This document shows positions 56,744 through 64,000 of a DNA stretch of 64,000 nucleotides, piece after piece. The notes under the pieces were generated by a model. It ran no database searches, had not been told where the DNA came from, and worked only from the letters and a program-made list of their open reading frames with translations. The position numbers were made by a program, and so were the translations under genes. Origin of the DNA: Lachnoanaerobaculum sp. ICM7 (GTDB taxonomy: Bacteria; Bacillota; Clostridia; Lachnospirales; Lachnospiraceae); the NCBI RefSeq assembly GCF_000287675.1, contig NZ_ALJL01000028.1, positions 62,001 to 126,000 of the forward strand. Reading direction: 5' to 3'. Positions within the stretch are counted from its first letter, which is position 1. Every line of letters begins with the position of its first letter.

Positions 56744-59509
56744 CTATATTATTATCTCAGCCCTGCTTCCGCCGGTCTTATCTTTTTTAACAATAATTTG
56801 TTTGTCGATTTTTTGCTTGAGTTCACCCACATGGGAGATGATGCCGATAAGCTTATTGTTGCTTGCAAGTGAGGCAAGGGCATTCATTGCCTGAGCGAGG
56901 GAGTCTTCATCAAGTGAGCCGAAGCCCTCGTCTATAAACATAGTATCAAGTTGTATACCGCCGGCAGATGATTGAATTTCATCAGAGAGTCCAAGTGCTA
57001 AAGCTAAAGAAGCCTTAAATGATTCACCGCCGGAGAGTGATTTTACACTTCTTGTAGTACCGTTGTAGTGGTCTATTACATCAAGATCAAGTCCGGTTTG
57101 TCCGACTTTACTGAGGGATTCCTCTCTACGGATCAGATCATATTGACCGTCTGTCATTATCATCAGTCTGGCGTTTGCTCTTGAGATAATTCGGTCAAAA
57201 TAATGCATTTGAATATAGGTTTCAAGCATTATCTTATCTTTCCCGGTGATAGTGCCGTTTGCAGTATCTGAGAGAGCTTTTACCCAGGTGTATTTTTTCT
57301 CAATATCTATAAGCTCAGAGGATTTGAGCTTTATATTATCGTGATTTGACTTATTATTTACTATTCGGCTATGAATATTCTCCTTATTTTTATTAAACTG
57401 AATTTTGTTTGCAGTAAGACCAACCATTTTTTGTTTTTCAGCTTCAAGATCAATTTCCTGCTTATTTTCCATCTGCTTTGAAAGCTCATCCTTTGTAGCA
57501 TTGGCTGAAGCCAGATTTTCACTGCACTCATTTAATCTCTTTGCAGCCTGATCTATGTCTTTTTTAATTTTTAGGATCATTTCCTGATTCTTTTGTATTT
57601 CCTTGGTTGCTTCAAGCTTTGAAGCGAATGCAAGTTTTGACTTTAAATCAATAATTCTATTATTGAGTGAGTTATTCTCAGATGTCAAAGTACTTATTGT
57701 ATTGCTGATAGCAGTTATACCGCTCTGCAATTCTTCTACCCTTGCACGTGACTGAGGAAGTCTGACTTCAATAGCTTCTTTTCTGGCAATGTTTTTTTCT
57801 TCCGTCCGGATATTTTGGTCAAGTACTTTGATATTACTTTCAAGTTCGGTTATTTTTGACCTTGTAATATCGGTGGCATTATTCATATCGATATCACCAA
57901 GCAGTTCCTTGATAGAGGACACTGTAGCATCTGTCTTTTCGTTCTTTATACCTCTTAAGTTTCCGGCTCTAAGGCTGGCATCATTTGCCTCGGCATTCGC
58001 CTTTGAAAGCTTGGATTGTAGAGCATCCAGTTCATCTTTTCTAGGTACTTCTATAGGCTTAACTGCTTTATTCGGATGTGATAGGGAACCACATACAGGG
58101 CATGGCATATTATCTACAAGAGTTTCTGCCAAAAGACCTGCCTGAGCATCAAGATAAAGATTGTTTTTCAATTTAAAAGATAGGTCAAGCTCGTTTGCTA
58201 TAGCTTTTTTCTTTTCGTATATTACAGTAGCATCTTTGTACTCTGCGGCAATTTGTATCAGACTTTCCATGCTCTTTAATAAAGTGTTCAACTTTGAGAG
58301 GCTATCCTTATAAACAGACTTTTGATTTTCAAATAAAATCTTTTGCTCGCCGGATTTTTGCAGAGCTTTTGATTCTTCACTCAATCGCTCGATTTCAGCT
58401 TTTAAATCTTCTATATCTTTTCCTGTTTTTATAAGCAGAGCATTGTTTTTCTCGATATTTGCAGCATTATTTTTAAAGGCTGATTCTTTTTGGCTTAATT
58501 CATCATACTCAGACAATTGAGACTCTATAGTGGCAGAATCCTTAGTGAGCTTTTCCTGGAGTGATGTTTTTTTCTGTTCGTCTTCTAAAGCTTTTGTTAA
58601 AGAGAGCTTGTCTTCAGTAAGTCTTGAAATCTTTATTTCATTTTGCTCAAAGGCTGACTTTGCTTTCAGATAATTCTCGCCACGCTCAATATTTATCTTT
58701 AATACATCAAGTTGCTTTTCTATTTCAGATATCGAGTCAGCAGTCCTTTCTTCAGCTGCGATATCTTCTGATATAAGTTTTTCAATAAGCTCAATACATT
58801 CATCTGTAGGTAATTCAGAGTTTTTTGCCTTTGTAACCTCTGTATAAAGCAGTGAGGAGTCATCACAACTTATTCCTGAGATATACTGTGAAATACTTTG
58901 CTTTATTTTTGAACAGGAGTTATCAAGAGCGGCTGCTTCTGACTTTAATCTACCTTGTAAATCAGAATAAAGTTTTGTTTTAAAGATATGTCTGAATATT
59001 TCTATTCTGTCTTTAGTAGGTGCTATTAAAAGTTTTAGGAAATCTCCCTGTGCAATCATTGCTATTTGACAGAACTGATCTCTGTTAATACCTATGATAT
59101 TGTTTATTTCCTTATCAATCTCTCTGGTTTTGGTGATTGGTTTTCCATCAGGGAGAATAAGCTCCACAGATGCAGTCTGCTTTGTAAGCCCTGATCCTCG
59201 TTGTGCCGCTCTTTCATATTCCGGATTTCTTTTGATGGTATATTTCTTTCCCTTATAATTGAAGATAAGTTTCACAAATGTAGGTGTTTCATCGCTTGCA
59301 TACTTTGAGCGAAACATGGAAACTTCTCTGTTATTACCGCTTGGATCCCCGTAAAGAGCATAGGTAATAGCATCAAATATAGTTGTTTTACCGGCGCCTG
59401 TATCACCGGTTATAAGATAAAGTCCACCTGTACCAAGCTTGTCAAAGTCAAATTCCGTTTTGCCGGCATAAGGTCCAAATGCAGAAACTGTTAATTTTAT
59501 AGGTCTCAT
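56744..59509 (-). CDS. sbcC: Exonuclease SbcCD, ATPase subunit
   Basis: 921 aa, an SMC/Rad50-like protein: Walker A TGDTGAGKTT (residues ~34-43), long coiled coils, a zinc hook CPVCGS (~480), signature LSGGESFKASLALALGL and Walker B MFIDEGFGSLDED. With SbcD it cuts hairpins and processes blocked DNA ends. Its start overlaps the sbcD stop (ATGA/TAATG-type one-base overlap at 59509), so translation is coupled. Confidence 0.95.
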   Translation of the reverse strand: MRPIKLTVSAFGPYAGKTEFDFDKLGTGGLYLITGDTGAGKTTIFDAITYALYGDPSGNNREVSMFRSKYASDETPTFVKLIFNYKGKKYTIKRNPEYERAAQRGSGLTKQTASVELILPDGKPITKTREIDKEINNIIGINRDQFCQIAMIAQGDFLKLLIAPTKDRIEIFRHIFKTKLYSDLQGRLKSEAAALDNSCSKIKQSISQYISGISCDDSSLLYTEVTKAKNSELPTDECIELIEKLISEDIAAEERTADSISEIEKQLDVLKINIERGENYLKAKSAFEQNEIKISRLTEDKLSLTKALEDEQKKTSLQEKLTKDSATIESQLSEYDELSQKESAFKNNAANIEKNNALLIKTGKDIEDLKAEIERLSEESKALQKSGEQKILFENQKSVYKDSLSKLNTLLKSMESLIQIAAEYKDATVIYEKKKAIANELDLSFKLKNNLYLDAQAGLLAETLVDNMPCPVCGSLSHPNKAVKPIEVPRKDELDALQSKLSKANAEANDASLRAGNLRGIKNEKTDATVSSIKELLGDIDMNNATDITRSKITELESNIKVLDQNIRTEEKNIARKEAIEVRLPQSRARVEELQSGITAISNTISTLTSENNSLNNRIIDLKSKLAFASKLEATKEIQKNQEMILKIKKDIDQAAKRLNECSENLASANATKDELSKQMENKQEIDLEAEKQKMVGLTANKIQFNKNKENIHSRIVNNKSNHDNIKLKSSELIDIEKKYTWVKALSDTANGTITGKDKIMLETYIQMHYFDRIISRANARLMIMTDGQYDLIRREESLSKVGQTGLDLDVIDHYNGTTRSVKSLSGGESFKASLALALGLSDEIQSSAGGIQLDTMFIDEGFGSLDEDSLAQAMNALASLASNNKLIGIISHVGELKQKIDKQIIVKKDKTGGSRAEIII

Positions 59510-60645
59510 TATTTATCCCTCCAAATATCTTCAATAATATTTTTCATAAAATCTTTTTGTATATCATTTAAATGTTGACCGTTTCTTGACTCATAGAATA
59601 TATCAAACAATTCAAGAGGTGACTTTGATTCCATATCATTGATAAGGTTTATCTCGGCACTGTTTCTTGTTCTTTGATTGTCATAATCAAGCTTCATTAT
59701 ATTTTTGTAGACCACACGAAGTTTTGTTATAACATCCTGTACATCATTTTCGTCAGTCAAGGTGATATGAAGGTAGTCATTTCTTAAAGTACTGCCTTCA
59801 TAAAAATCTTTAAGCATAATTTCATTATATTTACCTTTTATTTCCACCATATCACGAAGCGGTGTGAGAGGAATGAAATCAAGTTTTATATTTCCTTTTT
59901 CTTTTATATCAATTACGGTTATACTCTTGGTATCATTTGCTTCAGAGAATGAGTACTTTAGCGGTGTACCGCAATATCTTATATACTCACTTCCACAGCT
60001 TTGCGAACGGTGAATATGTCCAAGTGCCACATAATCAAAGTCTTTAAAAATGCTTGCATCTACATTGTCACTACCGCCAACGGAAATATCTTCTGATTCT
60101 GTTCTTGAAGAGCCTGTAACAAACTGATGTGTAACAAGGATATTTCTACTATCAGTATCTATATGCATATTATTTATTACGATTGACATTGCATCTGTAT
60201 ATGAATTTATTTCTTCATCCGGAAAATATCTTCTAACATGAACAGGCTTTATAAAAGGCAACATGTATATATTTATCTTTCCAAAATCATCAGAAAGTTC
60301 AATTGGAGAAATATTACCGTTATAAACCGGAGACAGATGTATACCTGCTTTATCAAACAGTCTGGAACCGAATGCAATACGCTCGGCAGAATCATGATTG
60401 CCGCTTATTATAAAAACATTTAGTTCTCTCTGTGACAGTTTATAGAGAAAATCATCAAAAAGCTCCACCGCCTCGGCAGGAGGAATAGGCTTATCATAGA
60501 TATCACCGGCAAGTATTATACCGCTTGGTTGTTCCTCATCTATAATGTGAATGATTTTATTGAGGATATAGGTCTGGTCTTCCAGCATTGAAAATTCATT
60601 TATACGTTTTCCAAGGTGTAAATCGGATAGATGCATAAGCTTCAT
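59509..60645 (-). CDS. sbcD: Exonuclease SbcCD, nuclease subunit
   Basis: 378 aa, a Mre11-like calcineurin-type phosphoesterase with the five metal motifs: LHLSDLHLGKR-type start (here MHLSDLHLGK), ILAGDIYDKP, ISGNHDSAER, LVTHQF and LGHIHRSQ. It forms the nuclease dimer of SbcCD. It is the first gene of the sbcDC operon and diverges from the SdpI-like gene; the 200-nt gap between them holds no gene, only presumably their promoters. Confidence 0.95.
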   Translation of the reverse strand: MKLMHLSDLHLGKRINEFSMLEDQTYILNKIIHIIDEEQPSGIILAGDIYDKPIPPAEAVELFDDFLYKLSQRELNVFIISGNHDSAERIAFGSRLFDKAGIHLSPVYNGNISPIELSDDFGKINIYMLPFIKPVHVRRYFPDEEINSYTDAMSIVINNMHIDTDSRNILVTHQFVTGSSRTESEDISVGGSDNVDASIFKDFDYVALGHIHRSQSCGSEYIRYCGTPLKYSFSEANDTKSITVIDIKEKGNIKLDFIPLTPLRDMVEIKGKYNEIMLKDFYEGSTLRNDYLHITLTDENDVQDVITKLRVVYKNIMKLDYDNQRTRNSAEINLINDMESKSPLELFDIFYESRNGQHLNDIQKDFMKNIIEDIWRDK

Positions 60646-60847
60646 GAGCTGATTCCTTTCACTTGTATGATTACGGATTTTATTCTTATAGCTAAAAAAT
60701 TACATAAAAAATAAATATATTATAGCTTTAAGTATAAAAATATATATGCTAATATTATAGCATAAGGAAGAAGGATAGTGAAAATTTTTAGACTATTTTC
60801 TTTGTTTTGCGTGCATTAAACTATAATATATAAAAGGAAGTTGACTT

Positions 60848-61237
60848 ATGAATTTTTGGATTTTTATGCTTGTAATGAACTTACTTACTCCTTTGGTTAT
60901 GATAATTTACGGACGTGTTTTTGAAAAAAAGCCTCCTAAAATAGCAAGAAGTAAGTTTGCATTCGGATACCGTACGGTAATGTCTATGAGAAATGAGGAA
61001 ACATGGGAGTATGCACATAGATTTTTTGGTAAGCTCTGGTTTAGATTCGGTATTGCAGTAGGGTTAATAAGTATAATTGTATTATTCTTTTTTATTGGAA
61101 AAGATAAAGATACGGTGGGATTTGCCGGAATGATCATATGCTATGTTCAGTTGGTAGCAATGCTTTTGCCGGTTATTCCTACGGAATTAGCACTTAGAAG
61201 AAGATTTGACAAGAATGGAAACAGAAAGGACAAATAA
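60848..61237 (+). CDS. SdpI-like membrane protein
   Basis: 129 aa with three hydrophobic segments (~3-20, ~70-92, ~97-118). The motif KFAFGYRTVMSMRNEETWEYAHRFFGKLWF (residues ~36-65) is the hallmark of SdpI, the immunity protein against the Bacillus SDP toxin, and its homologues. It is shorter than SdpI itself. Its stop overlaps the start of the Nudix gene by one base (TAATG). No sdpABC toxin genes are nearby. Confidence 0.85.
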   Translation: MNFWIFMLVMNLLTPLVMIIYGRVFEKKPPKIARSKFAFGYRTVMSMRNEETWEYAHRFFGKLWFRFGIAVGLISIIVLFFFIGKDKDTVGFAGMIICYVQLVAMLLPVIPTELALRRRFDKNGNRKDK

Positions 61238-61728
61238 TGAGAAAAGTTAAGCTTTGTACTCTATGCTATATTGAGCGAGATAATAAATATTTGATGCTTC
61301 ACAGAGTAAGTAAGAAAAATGATATAAACAAAGATAAGTGGATAGGGGTTGGCGGACATTTTGAGGAAATGGAAAGTCCTGAGGATTGCCTTATCAGGGA
61401 AGTAAGAGAAGAGACGGGATATGAACTGGACGACTTTGATTTTAGAGGTATTGTTACTTTTGTATATGGAAAAGCAGGAGATGAAGTCGTAGAGTATATG
61501 CACCTTTTTGTAGGAAGAAATGTAGTAGGAGATCCCATAGAATGTAATGAAGGTGTATTAAAATGGATAGATAAAAAAGAGGTGTTGAATCTAAATTTAT
61601 GGGAAGGTGATAAAATTTTTCTGAAGCTTTTAGAAGAGAGAGAGGAATTTTTCTCACTTAAACTGGTGTATAATGAGGATGAAATACTGAGTGAAGCTTT
61701 CCTGGATGGAAAATCAATGGATATATAA
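61237..61728 (+). CDS. Nudix hydrolase, MutT/8-oxo-dGTP diphosphatase type
   Basis: 163 aa. A complete Nudix box GGHFEEMESPEDCLIREVREETGY (Gx5Ex7REUxEExGU; residues ~39-62). The rest resembles MutT-like 8-oxo-dGTP diphosphatases of Bacillota, with KWIGVGG before the box. It removes oxidised nucleotides or hydrolyses similar NDP-X compounds. It is translationally coupled to the SdpI-like gene. Confidence 0.9.
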   Translation: MRKVKLCTLCYIERDNKYLMLHRVSKKNDINKDKWIGVGGHFEEMESPEDCLIREVREETGYELDDFDFRGIVTFVYGKAGDEVVEYMHLFVGRNVVGDPIECNEGVLKWIDKKEVLNLNLWEGDKIFLKLLEEREEFFSLKLVYNEDEILSEAFLDGKSMDI

Positions 61729-61793
61729 TTACAGATGAATTTTCGGAAGCAATATTGTATAATAAAATTAATTATTGGATTTGAGGGGGAATT

Positions 61794-62666
61794 ATGGAAA
61801 AGAAAATTCGTATAAAAGGTGAAATATACTTATTACTGTCCGGATTTTTCTTCGGACTGCAGCCTTTTTTCGCAAAGATCATATATGCTCACGGCGGAGA
61901 CGCATATAGTCTGCTGGTGCTTAGATTTTTGATAAGTGGAGCGGTATTTGCCGCCATTTATATGATGCTTGGACAAAGTATTTGGTTAACTAAGGATGAG
62001 TTTATATCAATATTTATTTTGTCTGTTCCCGAAGTTATTATGTGTATATTGTTATTTTTATCATACAGCTATATATCTTCAGGTTTGGCTTCAACATTGC
62101 ATTTTTCATATCCGGCAGCGGTTATTTTACTTGAGCTATTGATTTTTAGAAAAAAAATAAGTAAGATAAAGCTGTTATGTTTGTTGTTTTGTGCAATAGG
62201 TATAGGAGTGTTTTATCAATCTGACGGAAATATAAATATTTTGGGAATGATTATGGCACTTGCTTCCGGTGTAGGATATGCCATATATATTATAGTGTTG
62301 ACACATGGAAAAGCGGGTAAGATACCTGTAATTAAAATGTCTGCATGGCTTTCGTTTTTACTTGCAATAGAGATTGCTATAGTTATGCTTGTATCGGGTA
62401 AGTTCAGATTCCAAATGGATGCAACAGCTATAGGAATGAGTGTATTTATGGCGGCTGTTATATCCACATTGGCACTTGCAACATTTCAAATCGGAGCACC
62501 TATGTGCGGAGCTCAGACGGCGGCACTTCTTAGCACTATAGAGCCGGTGAGCAGTATTTTACTTGGAGTAATATTCCTTGGAGAACATATGAGTCTGAGG
62601 ATTTTTGTCGGTATATGCTTTATACTGATGTCAATAGTGATTCAAATTAAAGAAAAGAAAGAATAG
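61794..62666 (+). CDS. EamA-family (DMT) transporter
   Basis: 290 aa with ten membrane segments in two EamA repeats (~10-140 and ~150-285). Typical: GEIYLLLSGFFFGLQPFFAKIIY at the start and ALLSTIEPVSSILLGVIFLGE near the end. It probably exports metabolites or amino acids; the substrate is unknown. GAGGGGG precedes the ATG. Confidence 0.88.
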   Translation: MEKKIRIKGEIYLLLSGFFFGLQPFFAKIIYAHGGDAYSLLVLRFLISGAVFAAIYMMLGQSIWLTKDEFISIFILSVPEVIMCILLFLSYSYISSGLASTLHFSYPAAVILLELLIFRKKISKIKLLCLLFCAIGIGVFYQSDGNINILGMIMALASGVGYAIYIIVLTHGKAGKIPVIKMSAWLSFLLAIEIAIVMLVSGKFRFQMDATAIGMSVFMAAVISTLALATFQIGAPMCGAQTAALLSTIEPVSSILLGVIFLGEHMSLRIFVGICFILMSIVIQIKEKKE

Positions 62667-62683
62667 ATATTGGAAGGAGTTAT

Positions 62684-63139
62684 ATGAAATTAGCGGTAGC
62701 ATTACAGGAAAGAGCGGATCTCAATATTAAAATAGAAGATTTGAAGGGTAGATTAAACAGAAATATATTGGTGCAGGAAGGAGAAAAGCCTGCAGAAGAT
62801 CCTAAGGATTTAAAAAAGGAGCTTGATTCTTGCATTAACAGATTGGAATATTTGATAGCTGCTATCAATAAGACAAACTGTGAAACAAAAGTTGACGGAA
62901 AGTCTATTACAGAATTGCTTGCAAGAAAGGATGCTTTGCAAGTAAAGTCATCTGCTTACAGAGACAGTGTGTATGTGGGAAGCAGCAATACAGACAGAGC
63001 CAGAAGTACAGAGATAAAGATAGTTCCTGTGATAGATGTTAAGTCTTGGCAAAAAGAGGCTGATGAGACAGCAAAAGAAATCAGACTTATAGATAATAAA
63101 ATCCAGGAAACAAACTGGACTACTGAACTTATAGAATAA
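62684..63139 (+). CDS. DIP1984-family protein
   Basis: 151 aa, mostly coiled-coil/helical: MKLAVALQERADLNIKIEDL, then VQEGEKPAEDP, KTNCETKVDGKSITELLARKD and a final NKIQETNWTTELIE. These match the small DIP1984 (septicolysin-like) family, cytoplasmic proteins of unknown function. GGAAGGAG precedes the ATG, 17 nt after the transporter stop. Confidence 0.85.
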   Translation: MKLAVALQERADLNIKIEDLKGRLNRNILVQEGEKPAEDPKDLKKELDSCINRLEYLIAAINKTNCETKVDGKSITELLARKDALQVKSSAYRDSVYVGSSNTDRARSTEIKIVPVIDVKSWQKEADETAKEIRLIDNKIQETNWTTELIE

Positions 63140-63312
63140 TATTTTTAGACGGTAGCATATTCAGGGCGAGTAAAAATTTGCGTTTGCGCACATATCGGAG
63201 CCTTGGGCAGGCATTTGTTTATAGTTATGCCCCGACAGTGTACAAGTGTATTGTTATAAATTACTGTTATTACCGATTACTGACTGTTTGTGTGAGGGAG
63301 GGAAGTGGGATT

Positions 63313-64000
63313 ATGATAAAAACAATATCAGATTATTGTAAAGAAAAATTTGGAACAAAAGTGTACAGATTGGCACTGACTACAGGAGCCACCTGTCCCA
63401 ACCGTGACGGAAAGGTTGGGGTGGGTGGCTGTAGTTTTTGCTCTGAAAAAGGATCGGGAGAGTTTGCAGTAAGCGCCAACGATATAAAAGAGCAAATAGA
63501 AAAAGCGAAAAACTTGATTTCAGCGAAGATTCCGGGGTCAATAAAGGAATGCGATAGAAAATATATTGCTTATTTTCAATCATTTTCAAACACGTATGGA
63601 GATACAAAGCGATTACTTGGCTTATTTGAACAGGCTGTAAAAAGAGATGAGATCGTAGCACTTTCCATTGCTACAAGGCCTGATTGCTTTAGTGAAGAGA
63701 TGTTGGACGGACTTGAGCTTTTAAATCAGTTAAAGCCTGTTTGGATAGAACTTGGACTTCAGACTATAAATGAAAATACTGCAAAGGCGTTTAACAGAGG
63801 ATATACACTTGATGTATTTGAAAAGACATATGATGAGCTGAAGAAAAGAAAATTTGAAGTAATAGTACATATGATTCTTGGGTTGCAGGGTGAAACCACA
63901 GAGGATATGTATGCCACAGCTAAGTACCTTGCTAAAAAGAAAATAGACGGTATTAAGATACATGGACTTCATATACTAAGAGGGACAAGGCTTGCAAAGG
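63313..64000 (+). CDS. TIGR01212-type radical SAM protein (YtqA/YhcC-like), 5' part
   Basis: The frame from ATG 63313 stays open to the window end (229 residues). The radical-SAM cluster motif is CPNRDGKVGVGGCSFC (residues ~28-43, Cys-x11-Cys-x2-Cys in this family). ALSIATRPDCF, ELGLQTINENTAKAFNRG and VIVHMILGLQGET follow. These match the YtqA/YhcC family of uncharacterised radical-SAM enzymes. The purine-rich stretch before the ATG (GGGAGGGAAG) is the ribosome binding site. Confidence 0.93.
   Translation, partial: MIKTISDYCKEKFGTKVYRLALTTGATCPNRDGKVGVGGCSFCSEKGSGEFAVSANDIKEQIEKAKNLISAKIPGSIKECDRKYIAYFQSFSNTYGDTKRLLGLFEQAVKRDEIVALSIATRPDCFSEEMLDGLELLNQLKPVWIELGLQTINENTAKAFNRGYTLDVFEKTYDELKKRKFEVIVHMILGLQGETTEDMYATAKYLAKKKIDGIKIHGLHILRGTRLAK

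Noticed and set aside
57789-58145. Plus-strand frame opposite sbcC
   Set aside because: Shadow of the coiled-coil coding region of sbcC, Ser/Phe-rich as expected for an antisense frame.
1-64000. tRNA, rRNA or replication origin
   Set aside because: No cloverleaf-like sequence, rRNA segment or DnaA-box cluster was noticed on reading; a covariance-model scan would be needed to exclude a tRNA fully.

Overview
The window looks like a chromosome segment of an anaerobic, low-GC Bacillota (Firmicutes), most likely a member of the Lachnospiraceae. The reasons are the strongly A+T-rich sequence, canonical AGGAGG-type ribosome binding sites, TTGACA/TATAAT-type promoters, and the protein families present. 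This placement is inference from sequence style and gene content; no rRNA or tRNA gene is present to confirm it.

Layout. 0-4.3 kb: 3' end of guaA, a hypothetical protein, gene remnants, a SnoaL-like/flavin-ferredoxin gene pair behind an operator-rich promoter, and a RhuM-Fic gene that has lost its Fic core. 4.3-8.6 kb: a five-gene cluster (ABC ATPase, two permeases, response regulator, histidine kinase) resembling CprABC-RK/lantibiotic-protection systems. 8.6-12.7 kb: small accessory genes resembling orphan immunity genes (SMI1/KNR4, YfbM/DUF1877, macro domain and unknowns), with crcB and a clipped Phd antitoxin. 12.7-16.6 kb, minus strand: a CydDC-like heterodimeric ABC exporter and a YgbA-like gene. 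16.7-28.9 kb: TraX-like protein with a structured leader, TerD-vWA protein, PfkB sugar kinase, flavin-binding protein, macro-XRE fusion, vWA protein, a broken zeta-like kinase, rhodanese lipoprotein, a translationally coupled ClpP-like/VirD4-like pair, a large membrane protein and a YeiH-type exporter.

29-41.2 kb is a defence island. A type I restriction-modification operon (divergent methylase-S fusion, hsdM, hsdS, tyrosine recombinase, second hsdS, hsdR) lies behind three identical palindromic operators. It is followed by two uncharacterised genes and a probable type III toxin-antitoxin locus, consisting of three 47-48 nt repeats, a terminator and a ToxN/AbiQ/CptN-like toxin. 41.2-44.5 kb: decayed sequence, a second small set of immunity-like genes, a GGCT-fold protein, a hotdog thioesterase, and an orphan XRE antitoxin whose HigB-like toxin survives only as a stub. 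44.5-54.2 kb: a lipoprotein, DNA polymerase IV and a five-gene SWIM/HEAT/MoxR-AAA+/DUF5682/vWA operon like yehQ-yehL-yehM-yehP of enterobacteria. 54.2-64 kb: a lipoprotein, a GNAT acetyltransferase, an Rpn-like nuclease, sbcCD, an SdpI-like protein, a Nudix hydrolase, an EamA transporter, a DIP1984-like protein and the start of a TIGR01212 radical-SAM gene.

The most interesting systems are the type III toxin-antitoxin locus, the S-recombinase-S restriction locus with six TTGAGGT/ACCTCAA heptamers at its gene edges, and the ClpP/VirD4 pair. A recurring theme is toxin genes whose catalytic parts are deleted while the ends remain readable (RhuM-Fic, zeta-like kinase, HigB).
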